From Seiridium cupressi (taxonomy: Eukaryota > Ascomycota > Sordariomycetes > Amphisphaeriales > Sporocadaceae), in NCBI GenBank assembly GCA_036674765.1, contig JARVKI010000014.1:372001-436000 (forward strand): a DNA stretch of 64,000 bases, written 5' to 3'. Made by a program: the position numbers and the translations under genes. Positions 46,601 through 58,370 of this stretch are shown in pieces. The notes beneath the pieces were generated by a model, which made no database searches, was not told the origin of the DNA, and saw only the letters and a program-made list of their open reading frames with translations. Numbering within the stretch: position 1 is the stretch's first letter; every line of letters begins with the position of its first letter.

Positions 46601-48041
46601 CTAGTGATGATGCGTCTGGTGTAGGTAGCCGCCATGTTTGATTTGACTGCACTGGACTGCTAGCGAATAAGAGGAACATTTCCGATTCGCTACATAATGT
46701 GCTGTAGGACCGGTCGGTGACGAGACGGATGAGTGAAGGTGCCGATAGGAGCTGCTGCCGAGAATGGCAATGCACCTCGTTTGGCCGATATGGCCTGGTT
46801 TGGATGAGCTTGCAGTTAGTTGCAGGTCTCAACTTCCTTGGATACCCAAGTAAGGAAAAAACGGCTGGCAAAGTTTGAAGCCAGTGAGCCGACAGGATGG
46901 TGCCGGTGGGGCCACTGATTGGCCCCCTAGCGCCCACGTGTGTTGGAATGCAACATGAGCAATACAGACTGTCTACGTAGACAGGATACTATGGTAGATA
47001 ACAATGTGGGGGATTATGGGAATAGTTTCAGCCTTCAAGAAAATCCTTGTGGTGATCGACACTGTGGTATCTATGTGGGAGGGTCGTGGACCAATTCGTG
47101 CTGTCAGCTGAATACTGAACGAGGTCTGCGGTAATGGTAGTTGGAGCTCACTGTGTGTAATGTTAATAGACGATATGATATTATGCATTGAGCAAACACC
47201 ACATGTTACCTATGGAAACGCGACAGAGAATAGGATGTCCTTCAAGTGCCCTCACAAACATAGCTGTGCTTAAGCAAACCAATTCCATTTGCCGGGACAG
47301 CCCCGTACAGGGATGCGCGTTGCTGCCAAGGTGGGCGTGAGATGGGAATGGATAGGCCTCCAGTTACATTGTAAGAGCCGGGCGGTTTAGCAGCCCAGTC
47401 TGGAGAAAGCTAGGGGTCTCGTCTTTGAGCGAGTGAGGGGTCGAGGTGGCATTCATTGGATTGCATTCCACGTAGATGCACGGCCCCGACCCCATCATCT
47501 CTGCTCTGAGCGGCCCATAGGTGCTGGCTTCTCGGCCAGTTTTAGCTGTCTGCAGTCCCCTCCGGTCGGGAACACAGTGACGGGTGGCATGCCACAAGAC
47601 CACCATGCAAGACCACCACGGCTCTACTCTCCCCCATGTACATGCGAACTCTCCTGCTTGTCCATCCCCATCCCCAGATGCACGAGGGTTTGTGATCGAT
47701 TCTTGTTTTGTTTTGTTTTGGGCAATTCTAAACAGGCTGGCTTGGCTTCACGGCCGGGGAATAGACCCTTCCGCGGCTTGACCCCACGGGCTCAGGCTCG
47801 ACGTGACTAAACCTTGACGGCGCCTCCTCCGAGCCCATCCAATCCAAATTGAGATTCACTTGCCACGACCCTAATCCTAAGAACCGCCTCTCGAGGGTTC
47901 GCGTTGAGGGGGAACTTGTCACAGCTCCAACGGGTGGAAAGCACGCTGCTCCAATATACATACATATCTACATCACAAGCTCTGATTTAGCAGTTTGCCA
48001 GTTTCTGAGGGTATGAACCAGATCTGCCTTGCACCCTCAAC
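43668..48041. other. Gene-poor region between divergent genes
   Basis: There are 4.4 kb without a recognisable gene. Open frames such as 44954-45250 (98 codons), 45596-45868 and 46180-46455 show no motif I recognise and no clear splice partners; they could be relics or chance. The last ~400 nt precede the RasGEF gene and contain a T(T)TTG run near 47703-47721. Confidence 0.5.
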
Positions 48042-51000
48042 ATGGGTTCTAGCGACCACAAAGCTCAGCATTCTCACAGGCACTCATCAGGAGATTCAAA
48101 GCGCCGCCGATCCGAATCTCTGAAGCAGGGCCGCAGTCGGCAAGCCTCCAACGTCTCCTCGGCGCCCTCCCTCCCTTCGCTCACCTCGAGGTATTCCACC
48201 GCGACCCAGTCGACCACTTCCGCCTACCGCACCAGCGCATCCATACGAGACGAGCCGGACTCGCCAGATTCGCTGTCATCCTTCGAGTCGATCGTCGACG
48301 ACCCCTTCTTCCAGCGACAGTACGCCGCCGACAAGTCGGACGACGTGCGTCATCCTCCAAGACCTGTCCCAAGTAGCCCCCGCCATGAGACTCCGCCCCC
48401 TAGACTCCAGCCAGCGCCGCGGAAACAGATACCGAGAAGAGAGTCGTCGATTGTAGTCGACCCGGCTGATCTGGTATGCTTTGCTGAACCCAATGCGTGT
48501 TTTGGGGCCTGCACAAACAGAAGAAGACACGGCTGACCTCCCCTGCTCAGCCAGCCGACCAACACATGATGGAGAGCATTAATATCGTAGTAATAGGGGC
48601 CAATGGGGTGGGAAAGTCCAATTTCATCCAGAGGGCCATGTCGCTTTCCCGACCGCCAGGGTCCCAGCCATCGACCGCGCGTATCAACATCGAGCATGTC
48701 TCGTACGCCGTCACCCTCTTCGAGCTAGACCTCGAGTATTTCGATTTCGACCCCGACAAGCAAATTCAATGGCCGCGGCAAGTAGGCGGCGCATTGATGC
48801 CCGCCATACACGGGGTTCTGCTTCTGTACGATGTCATGAACCGGGATAGCATCATCGAATTACCACAGACACTGAGTGAGTGGCCATATGCCAGCATCTG
48901 ACCCTCAATTCGATTGCATGTAGACTAAAGAAGTGCTCAGCCGCCTTGGTAAAATCCCAGCTACGCACCGTCCTCGTCGCCACCAAATGCGACAACCCCG
49001 AAAGCGCCAGGCAAATCGACTCGGATGGCCTTGCTGCTGCTTGCAAATCGTGCATCGCCGACTTCAAAACCTCCGCGAGCAAACCAGAAAGCGCGCGCCT
49101 CGCACTGTCAACTTTGCTCAAGGCATTGGTATTAAGTCGTCAAGGTGAGTGTTGTCGAGCAGCGGCTGGACGTGCTGTTGCTGTTGCTTTGCTCTGCGTT
49201 GCCTAGCTACAGCGCGCGCAGTTGCAGCTGATGTCACCTCAGCCCGCAAAAGCAAACCTCATAGAAAATCTCCATTTACTGACGCTGTGCAGAAGAGTCT
49301 GGAGAAGCGACCGGAAGAAGGCGTGCAGCTTCTGTAGCGCACTTGGACAAACCTTTTGATCTTTCGAAAGCCAGACCCCTAAGCCAGCAGAGCAAGCACA
49401 GCCGCGCCAGCTCGGATATGTCATTACTCAAGGGATTTTCTCAGCCAGGCAAGGACCATAGATCTCCATTTAGATCGCCGTATATTAACTATTCAGGAGG
49501 CCCGGGAGGAGAGACTTACGACGTCACGAATGACGAGACAACTATTTCTAGCATGCTTCGCACACCAGGCATTCGTCTGGACCGACAGGGCGCAGCAGGG
49601 TTTCGAGACATTGACGAGTCCGATGGAGAGTCCTATCGGTACTCAGACGACATCCCGATCCTTCAACGTAATGACGACTTGAGCTTTGATCGTCCGGCTA
49701 AGAAAGCTGGAGTGCCATTTGATGAACTCGTGGATCGTTTGATTGCACCCAAGTTCTCAAAGTCAGATAACAGCTTTTCCAACGTGTTCCTCTGCTTATA
49801 CCGCCAGTTTGCGTCGCCTAGCGAATTGTTTTCCGCGATATTGTCACGGATGGAACGTGTCAAGGAGGACAAATCGACGCATTATCTCACCAAGACAGCT
49901 ACGCAACTGCGGATAATCGAATCCGTGGCCAAATGGGTGTCGTCTTATCCGGGCGATTTTGCGAGACCAGCGACCAAGAGAAATCTGGAAGACTTCATAC
50001 GGCACTTATCCACAGAACCGATATTCGCAGCGGCCGCACAGCAAATGCGACGGGTTTTGGATCTCAGTGTCTTGGAAGATGACGATTCGGGTTGGGCAAA
50101 AGCTGACGAAGCCGAAGGCAGCACCCCGGAAAATTCGACAAAGGGGCGTACGGGTAGCCACGATATCTCCGAGACCATGAGCTCTCTGAGCGTAGGAGAC
50201 CAGGTCAACCGAAGACCCTCTGCTAGCTCATCACTACAAACGGACTCGACCGCATCTGCAAAGTTTCACCAATTCCAGTTTCATTCTTACGAGGACTATG
50301 AACAAGAGGCCGCAACGATGGTGCCAACCTTTACCATGCCCTTGACAAAGTTCCGCTACCACATCTTCATGGACACGTCAGACGACGACATAGCCGATGA
50401 GCTAACAAGAATCGACTGGGTTATGTTTTCCTCGATCCGAATCAGGGATCTGGTGCGACATGTCAGTCTCAGCACCCAGGCAAAGGAGAACAACCAGAGT
50501 ATGAAGAACGTAAATCGCATGATCAACCACTTCAACCATATCGCCAAGTGGGTGGCGAACATGGTGTTGATGAGAGACAAAGCGAAGCACAGAGCCCAAA
50601 TGCTCGAGAAGTTCATGAACATTGCTCTGAAACTTCGACAGCTTAACAACTACAACGGCCTGGCGGCGGTATTGGCTGGCATCAACGGGACGGCGGTCCA
50701 CCGCCTCGCACAGACACGGAATCTCGTGCCGGCTGATGTGCAGAAACGCTTCGCAAGGCTTGTCCTTCTCATGGGCTCACAGAAGAGTCATTTTGCGTAC
50801 CGATTGGCTTGGGAAAACTCGTCATTGCCGCGTATACCCTACGTGCCCCTTCATCGTAGAGATCTTGTATCTGCGGAGGAAGGTAGCATGACTTTCGTCG
50901 GGGCGGACGGGGATCGTATTAATTGGAAAAAGTTTGAAGTATTAGGCGAAATCATTTTGCCTATCATCAAGAGCCAGGGCTTCCCTTACCCCAACTTGAT

Positions 51001-51203
51001 TAAACACGATACCGCAAGGGAACTCATCCTGGACTGTCTCATGCCAACTGATGATGAGGTAAGCAGCACAGTTAACTATTTATCCTGGACCTTATGCTAA
51101 CGCCATATTTCAGGATATTTACCAGCGTAGTTGCCAGGTCGAGAATCCCGCTGGTAGCTCTTTCGATGGCAAGAAAAAGTTCCCTTGGTTTGCGAAGCAG
51201 TGA
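48042..51203 (+). CDS. Ras-like GTPase domain fused to a Ras guanine-nucleotide exchange factor
   Basis: Five exons: 48042-48473, 48551-48875, 48941-49144, 49293-51058 and 51114-51203, all in phase, giving 938 residues. Residues 1-145 are Ser/Arg-rich and disordered. A GTPase-like domain follows: P-loop GANGVGKS at about 160-167, HGVLLLYDVMNRDS, and the base-specificity motif TKCD at about 267-270. The expected switch-II DxxG is not evident. A RasGEF N-terminal domain starts at about 462 (PFDELVDRLIAPKF) and the CDC25-homology catalytic domain covers about 683-910: DWVMFSSIRIRDLVRHVSLS, NRMINHFNHIAKWV, LNNYNGLAAVLAGING and RIPYVPLHRRDLVSAEEGSM. RasGEFs load Ras proteins with GTP. The attached GTPase may be regulatory. 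Exon 3 uses the acceptor GTGCTCAG rather than an earlier TAG, because only this keeps the frame. Confidence 0.9.
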
Positions 51204-51712
51204 TTGACATGCACAAAGCATTGCTGTTACGCCTGAGCACTACCTTTGTGTGGGTTGGGGAAGATGAATTTCATACTAGTAGATGAATGAGACACGTTCG
51301 GGCGTAATGATAGATCTCGTGACTGGATATAGATTTCAGTGCCACCTTTATTCAGATACCATAGGCGCCAACGGGCTGGGCACGTAAATTGTCCACAAAG
51401 CAAGAAATTGAAGCGTTGTTTTTTATGAACTCGGGTCGGGCCAAATTTTATGCTGGATTTGGTGAACGCTGGAAATCAAAAACAGTGGACGGGTTCTCAT
51501 AGAGATTTTACTTCGCACCAAGGCAGATCCATTTCGTTTCCCATCAATCCACCTATGCCATAAAGTTCCTTTGCGAGGCCTTTGATAGATTCTATTGGAC
51601 GCCAAGACCTGGAAGCTGATAGGTGAGGTACTCATATGCGGATAGTCTCCTTCCCTTGGAAATTGCATACCGCTGTATATTCTTCAATTCAAATTGAAGG
51701 TTCGTCCGGCCG

Positions 51713-51861
51713 CAGTTTGAAACGCATGGCACGCGGACCATCTATAGATCGTGGCTTCTGTGATCAGTACATATCGTCAGCTCCAGCTCTCCAGCTTGAG
51801 CTTCTCCTCCATCGAGGATCACCAATATGCGTTTTTCCACCCATATTGCGTGCCCGTCAGC
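51713..51861 (+). repeat. Dispersed repeat, copy A (longest)
   Basis: The left half (51713-51776) matches the reverse complement of 55814-55880 at about 54 of 62 positions. The right half (51779-51861) matches 55161-55240 closely (shared ATCGAGGATCACCAATAT and CACCCATATTGCGTGCCC). It is the only copy here that joins both halves. No terminal repeats or coding domain are recognised. Confidence 0.75.
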
Positions 51862-53295
51862 ATCTTTTAACCGAGACAGCCGCTCAATGCCTTGTCGCGC
51901 CACTCCCCAAGAGATCGAATTATGCTACGCGAAGGCGGGAATCGTATCAGTGTAAGGTTTTGTAGCCTTATGAGGTTTGCCCTGTGAGCCCGTCCAGAGT
52001 GTTCGGTCGCGAAGCGAACTTAAGTGGCCACTGACACATGCATATTCTGACGCATGGCTTCGAAGTGGCCGCTCCACTGCGCGTAGGCCCTTGAACCTCT
52101 GAATGGCAATTAAAAAGTTCAGTGACCAGCGTGAATAGACGACGATTCTAAGACATCCAAACCCAACATTTTCAGATAGCCTGGCTTAGCCAATAAGCCA
52201 CAAGCACCTCCCTGGTTCCTTTCCCATTTCATCGGTGACTGTTTGTTTAAAGTTGCGGCTTGGGCGTCCTCTGACAGCTAACGCACTTGGCGACCGGGGT
52301 TTGAAGTTGTGCTCTCGAGAAAACTGGCCAATTGAGACATAACGTCACTCCCATGCATATTAACCCGGACGGCTGTTCCTGTCCTTGGCGCATTTTGAAT
52401 TGCAATAAATTTTATATGTTACTCATCTACCTCGTCCATAATAATATATATATATTGGAAAGAATGGGTGCCAGTTTTCCCAATGGGCTTCTTTGGTATT
52501 TGTCTATGAGAGTGTGGTAGAGAAGCAAGAATCAATCTACGATATTGCTAGCGCCTTTGTTACATGCACGCTAACATCGGGCGCTTAATTGTGCGCTAGA
52601 TCTACAGGACAGAAGGATCACGTTCGTTTATTATCCAGTGTAAGTGGACCCGGGGACTAGACCAGGTAGCCGACTGGGTCCCTAGTCTAGTGAAAGGCTG
52701 AGCGCTGTGGATGATTCGACCTGGAGGAAAAGCAATGTTGGTGTTGGCTGTCTTTCTTTGTTTGGTATCAGATGGGCACGAATGCTCGTGCCCACACGGG
52801 CCGTTAGGCAAAGAGAGAGCCACAGGCTTATGTTCTGTGTGTATTTAACTAGAATTTGTCAGGCAGCTTACTCCTCCTCTTTCGTAAATATTACATCAAC
52901 TACCCGTACCTATACATGAGTTTTTGCCGTTTTATTCTGGTCGCAATTGTGACAAACACACTGGATCTGACCTGGACTTAGCATCTCTGAATTTCATTTG
53001 CCCATACAGGTCGCATTGATCCCCGGTTTCGATCTGTGCAATATTATCTTACGGCCAGCCAATTAGGCAATCGATGATGGCTCGACCCGAACCAAAGACG
53101 GACGTCAATTACGGCAAGGGCAAAATGGCCTCTACATCGTCGAGTGTTACGCCATGTCGGGTAAGGCATCCCGAAGATTGTGTGCGCGCTTTTTAACTTT
53201 GATCACGATACTAGAGACGAGAACTCGACATTTCTGGCACCAAGGTTGACCAGAAATCTCAGTTCTATTTTGCCCGGCTGCCATACACCGCGGAT

Positions 53296-53682
53296 ATGTC
53301 CGTGATTGACGAAGATGTGATGAGAGCCAAGAATGTGGTAGTCTCCAATGGCAGTCTCTTAGAGAGTGGCGATATAACAGGAGGAAAGCCCGTACGAAGA
53401 GGATCACAGCCATTATCCGATGACATGCCTGATCATAGAAGTCATACACCACAAAATCGTATGTCCCTCTCATACCCTAAACTACCTAGACTAACCGTGG
53501 CAGATTCTATGCATCGTCTTCTGTCCGGTAGCCAAGACCATAAGGGTACTATGGATGCATTAGTCTCTTTCATGGGACCGGGAGTTCAAAGGGGTCACAT
53601 TTCACATGAAGGTTCCGACATGGTCTTTATGTCGTCTTCACAAGATAACATTCAGGGAAAGGATCGCCACCGCCGAAAATGA
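53296..53682 (+). CDS. Doubtful hypothetical open frame
   Basis: A 128-codon frame (start MSVIDEDVMRAKNVVVSNGS) continues open upstream to about 53262 with a CAG just before, so it could be a terminal exon. There is no family motif, no clear upstream exon, and the flanks are gene-poor. It may be a relic. Confidence 0.25.
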   Translation: MSVIDEDVMRAKNVVVSNGSLLESGDITGGKPVRRGSQPLSDDMPDHRSHTPQNRMSLSYPKLPRLTVADSMHRLLSGSQDHKGTMDALVSFMGPGVQRGHISHEGSDMVFMSSSQDNIQGKDRHRRK

Positions 53683-54272
53683 TAATCGAGATAGAATGGA
53701 GTCGCGCCCCGCTTTTCCCGGCCGCTAACTTGCGCGCAGATAGGTGGGAATAGCCTCATCCTGAATGTCACGCCTCTGACTGGGCCATGTCTCCTTTTTT
53801 TGCGCTCCCCCAAGTATCATAAAGCTGGGATAGATTGCTAGGCGAGCACAAAATGAATGCGATAGTGCGGGAAGGGGCTTTTAAAGAGGCGTCGGAGCCC
53901 ACAGATTCGTAGCTTCTACTTACTCAATACACCAACACGTGCACCCAACTTTTCGGAGATACCCAATCACTAGGCTAAATAACTAACGCTTACCTGAATT
54001 AATTAACTCTATACTGCCGTAAGACTGAGTCAATTAGACAATATGGGTGGGAGAACTGAAAAGACCGCAAAAGGACCATATCGAACTCCAACTTTAACAT
54101 TGGCGTCGCTTCATATCGGAGAAAGATTTCTGCTTGCCCCAAACAAGTATTTTTAAGGCGCAATCCCACTGCTGAGGAAGGCCATCAAACCACTTCTTAT
54201 ACACCACTCTTCACCCTTACCATCTCGTTCTACATATCGCCAAAGAACATCATCTCGCCAAAAACCATCATC

Positions 54273-54659
54273 ATGTCAAGCATGGTAGCCGATGCCAGGC
54301 CGCTTCAATATTGCATTTATGATGCAGCCCGCCATTTGATCCTTGCTTATGCCTCTTTACAGGCTTATCTCATACACAAACGCCTCTCCGAAAGTCGCCC
54401 TTACTTCAATCGAGCATTCGTGGTGCTTGACATAATTCCATATCTGGTAGGCTTTGCTGATGCCCTTGCCGTTGCGATCAGTTGCATGATGGAGCCCTTC
54501 TCCTGGCATGCTCGTCTGTTTCAAAAGTGGATGGCCGATGTTATAGAGCCGTTCGTGGGATGGTACATGGTTTACGGGATGGGTTGCTTGTTTATTGTAT
54601 ATTTCACCTTCTCCGCGGGATGTCGCTTTTGGCACAATCACCAGAAGCTTAGTCGCTGA
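54273..54659 (+). CDS. Small hypothetical membrane protein
   Basis: A single exon encodes 128 residues. There are probably three membrane segments: about 19-33 (HLILAYASLQAYLI), 47-68 (AFVVLDIIPYLVGFADALAV) and 92-116 (FVGWYMVYGMGCLFIVYFTF). The start follows a C/A-rich leader (CCAAAAACCATCATC) typical of expressed fungal genes. I recognise no family. Its isolation in a gene-poor stretch suggests a lineage-specific gene. Confidence 0.5.
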   Translation: MSSMVADARPLQYCIYDAARHLILAYASLQAYLIHKRLSESRPYFNRAFVVLDIIPYLVGFADALAVAISCMMEPFSWHARLFQKWMADVIEPFVGWYMVYGMGCLFIVYFTFSAGCRFWHNHQKLSR

Positions 54660-55160
54660 ATCTTGACCCCCAGATCTAAGGCCAGACAGGACACGGGCAA
54701 ATCTTGGAGAATTTGAGGGGGAAATCGAAAGAGCGCGCCAGTATTAACTCATCGAACGTCTTCGACAGTCAATCGCTCAATACCGCCATATGAACCAACA
54801 AAATCATTGGGGTCTTCCTTATCAAGTCTGTCGACGTTATTATTGTTACAGGTACCTCTAATGCTCCCCTCGTTGACATAGAGCGAAGGTTATGAGGTGA
54901 TTAGAGTGATTGATTGAGTATCAGAAGGGTGCCAAAGGCAGAGGGAGGTAGTTAGTCCATATGTAGTGGCTGTCAAGGCCGATAATCCAGGTGACTAGAG
55001 CCCCTATTTTGACACCCCTTTCCATCCAAAATCGCGACCTGAATCATTGTGTATTGTGGACGTGTCCAACCTTGCATGCTTTCCCCCCACCAAGTACACA
55101 GCTTGACGGATGCCCCATACAGCCTGGCAGTACAATGTAGATACCTAGATTTACCTCCGG

Positions 55161-55252
55161 CTCCAGCTCTTCAGCTTCAGCTTCTCATCCATCGAGGATC
55201 ACCAATATACGTGTATCCACCCATATTGCGTGCCCATCGCAGCTCAACGCCT
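55161..55252 (+). repeat. Dispersed repeat, copy B (right half)
   Basis: It closely matches copy A from 51781: CTCCAGCTCT, ATCGAGGATCACCAATAT and CACCCATATTGCGTGCCC are shared, and differences are mostly single substitutions. The left half of copy A is absent. Confidence 0.75.
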
Positions 55253-55577
55253 TCTTCGTCCCACGTAGAGGCAGTGATCATCGAGGTTCGAGTTGTTCGC
55301 AGCACACGTTCATACTCTCAGCTCTAGAGAGATAGCAGTTGGTGAAGTAATTCTTGCCACCGTAGTCGAGCGTTCGTCTTGTTGAGATCCGAGAATGCGG
55401 ATAGTCCCGTCAGCTTTGGTGTACTTCGTGGAGCGTTAGGGCTAGTCGAAAGAGCTCGAAGGATCCGAGAAGAGAGGCATCTGCAAGAGACACAGTTGTC
55501 AGTAATGCTCCGAGAAGACAAGCCATTCGTCCTAGAAATTAACTTACCTCAATCGTCGTCGTACCGAATCCCACACC

Positions 55578-55653
55578 ACCGCATAAAGTGTAAGGTGGGT
55601 TTTCCCACCCTCCACACGAGGTGGGCTGAATAAAGTGTCAGGTGGTTTTTTTA
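55578..55653 (+). repeat. Pair of short direct repeats with internal inverted segment
   Basis: ATAAAGTGTAAGGTGGG (about 55581) and ATAAAGTGTCAGGTGG (about 55632) flank a small palindrome-prone stretch (GGTGGGTTTTCCCACC). The arrangement is reminiscent of the end of a small DNA transposon, but no partner terminus is seen. Confidence 0.4.
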
Positions 55654-55813
55654 TTATTATTATTTTTTTCCTTCCCCGGGGGGGACTCGCGATGCTTGAG
55701 GGAGGAGGAAGAAAAGAGGAGGACTCGGGAACGAACTGAGATCCAGCTGTAGGCGTCGGCCTAGCGCATACACAACTCGTAAGAACGACCAGGGGTCATA
55801 GTACATCAACACT

Positions 55814-55880
55814 ATCGATATGTACTGATCACGGAAGCCACGATCTATAAGCAGTCCACGTGCCATGGTTTTCAAACTCC
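55814..55880 (-). repeat. Dispersed repeat, copy C (left half, inverted)
   Basis: The reverse complement matches copy A 51713-51776 (shared TATAGATCGTGGCTTC and GTGATCAGTACATATCG). Several differences are C/T transitions. It is followed by a second, looser copy of its TACATCAACACTA flank near 55895. Confidence 0.7.
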
Positions 55881-57010
55881 GACCAAGAGCCATATTACAT
55901 CAACACTACATGTATCTACTGCTGAGTGACCCGCACTGGCAGGTACTACCAGGCGGTGTGGGATATCCATCACAAGGTATAATAGATCCCGCTTCAGCAA
56001 GGATTGCAGAATTGAAACAAGGTTCGGATGCCAGAATCTATGAGACTACGGGGTGTAGATATGGTCTATGTCTCAATCTTTGACTGATTTCGTAACCGGG
56101 CATTGTTTCCGGAGATAATCGGTTTTCAGGATGGGTATGTTTCCTTCTGGACAGCATAAGAGTAGGACATCATTCCAGCGCCCGCTGGATAGATGTAGAT
56201 GGAAGCGTTGATGGTGCCAAAGTGCCCGGCGGGGATCCTACATGTGGCTGAAGTGCCACAGCCTATACCAGTACTGACCTTATTTTGATGTGCTGCTATC
56301 CTTGCCATAAGGAAGATGACACGCGACGGTTCCTGGACATATTTTAGCCTGATCTCCATCGATTTACAAAGGCCAATCCCTACTCTAGGATGGATACTCA
56401 CCATAGCGTTGATATTGCAGGTCCTCAATATCGTAGATATCTCCTTGGCTGAACCGATAATAGAAGCATGAATACAGTAGCCGATTAGCTATGTCGGTAG
56501 CAGCATTCTTGTTTACCTCTATCCTGGCCTACTCTTGTGCAATATTTTGGCAACTACTCAGTTCCTTGATGTCATCCATCTCAGCCTTCTTCTTGAGCTT
56601 GACGTTCAACCGCCGGTACTTAACACTGCCCGAATAGGGCATTTTCGGGACTGCAGATTTTCACCGTACAGCATAACAAAGTCAGATCAACCAGAACGGG
56701 GACGCAGCAGAGAGAGGCACGGCTTTCACCATATCTCAATATTGGCCCATCTTCCTTTTGCGCCTAATGACTAAGGGACCGGCTAGGCAAGAGCTACGTC
56801 CCGAGACAGAAGCCAGCAAAAGCCATTCGGGCATACGAAGCCATCCTCTAATCCCCAATATTTCATTAATTTTTAGAGGCCACTCTTTTATCTCTTCTTA
56901 TATTTCTGTCCCGCATTATTCGGCAGCGAGCCTACGAAATCCATACTTTACTATGCCTTCTCCTCGTCAAAGGTACTGTTGTTACTATCTACCCTCTCCC
57001 GTTATTCTCC

Positions 57011-57062
57011 AAAATGAAAAGAAAAAAGAAAAAAGAAAAAGAAAAAAAGAAAAAAAAAAGAT
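57011..57062 (+). repeat. Homopurine A/G tract
   Basis: About 50 nt of almost pure A and G (AAAAGAAAAAAGAAAAAAG-type) lie directly before the oxidoreductase fragment. Confidence 0.9.
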
Positions 57063-57090
57063 TTCAAATGGATTGATACTTATCATACAG

Positions 57091-57213
57091 CTCCTCAATT
57101 GCGAGGTGGTTCTCGCTTCCAGTAAGATAGTCAACGCGAACGCAAAAGAGAACTCGGACCTCTGGATCGCCTTGCGTGGAGGCGGCAACAATCTTGGTAT
57201 CGTGATCTCTTAG
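57091..57213 (+). pseudogene. Fragment of a FAD-linked (BBE/PCMH-type) oxidoreductase
   Basis: Following an acceptor-like TATCATACAG, the frame reads LLNCEVVLASSKIVNANAKE and NSDLWIALRGGGNNLGIVIS, then a stop. This matches the conserved block of secreted berberine-bridge-like flavoenzymes (DLWxALRGGGxNFGIVT). Neither the N-terminal FAD-binding region nor the C-terminal substrate domain can be found nearby. The block appears to be a relic of a larger gene. Confidence 0.65.
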
Positions 57214-58350
57214 CTGCACATCGGTGGCTCCTCGCCATTTCTTACCTCGCCGTTATGTTGACTGGTAAGGCAGAAGCGACTTTGGGGACGGAAAGCTAAC
57301 GCCTCATAGTACATGACGTTGCTCCAACTTGACCTGGGAGACTCGTAGATAAGGTTGCCCATGGTAATCGACCTGCAGGCAGAGAACCAGCCGACATTGA
57401 AGCCCAAGGTGGCAGGGCCTGCAGAGCTTTTCAAGCTGGTGGTCGCGTGGATCCCACCACTTGGCTCTCGGACCGACGGGACCAAACTAGAACCAAACCA
57501 ACCTTCGCCCTGTCACCACTTTTCATGCTCGGCATGTTGCGTGAGCAAGATTCAGGCTTTCCATGCGCCCATTTACTACCATGTCTACTGCTGTTTAAAT
57601 ACGTGACAGCTGACTCGACCTCCAACAGTGCCACACAACAGAATCAAGCTCTAGTCTCCTCACTCAATTCAAAAACACGCCGTAGCTTGTCAGAACCCGC
57701 GAATGTGCAAAGACAACTGCATCCAGCCTCCAATCACTCGTCAGGTGTGTTTCCGATAGATACCAACACCTACCAGACCTTCCTCATGGTGTCTCGCCAA
57801 GTGCTCACGTCGCGTACAACCATCTGGCGATATCATGGCCCGTTGTAGGCAGGATTGTGCCGAAATGGCGAATCTGATTGCACTGTTCTGATTTGCTGAC
57901 TACCCTATGAACGGCACCGCCCATGCCCTAAGCCTCAAGTATGTTTGGCCCAGTCATCCTGCATAATAGCTAACTTCGTTGCTGAGAATTCCAGTTCTAA
58001 CCCCAGCCCAGCCCAGCTCCAGCTTGTGTCTTGGTAAGATATGTGGACCTGAGTCAAGACAAGATGTACAGCTCAGATGTTGGTACGCTACTATACAGAG
58101 AAGTATTCCACTCAACGCCAAGTGGTCAGGGAGTGCGTTAGAGACGAGTGGTTGGCGAAGAGGGAGTCGCAAGTATGGCATCTGGATTCATCCCCTTGAG
58201 GGTCATGCGAATCAAGACGATCAATAGCCGGCAGCTTATAACGAAAGCAATCGAGATCGGGACGACCTGTGGATGCTCAGTCCTTGACAGTCGGATGTCT
58301 GATTGTCCTGTCTGAGGCTGTTTGATGGCTATGTCCTAAAACAAATACAA

Positions 58351-58370
58351 GAAAAAAAAAAAAAAAAAAA
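58351..58370 (+). repeat. Poly-A run
   Basis: About 20 A residues are followed by a G-rich stretch. It may be a low-complexity tract or a sequencing-prone site. Confidence 0.9.

Larger units (their letters stand above)
51204..54272. other. Gene-poor region
   Basis: No confident gene in 3.1 kb. It contains repeat copy A (51713-51861), an AT-rich patch near 52390-52460 and a doubtful 128-codon frame at 53296-53682. The last ~150 nt before 54273 are C/A- and C/T-rich, like a fungal 5' leader. Confidence 0.5.

Noticed and set aside
49149..49337. Coding frame inside the third RasGEF intron
   Set aside because: The interval has clean GTGAGT and TGTGCAG ends and the flanking exons join in phase; the frame inside has no domain.
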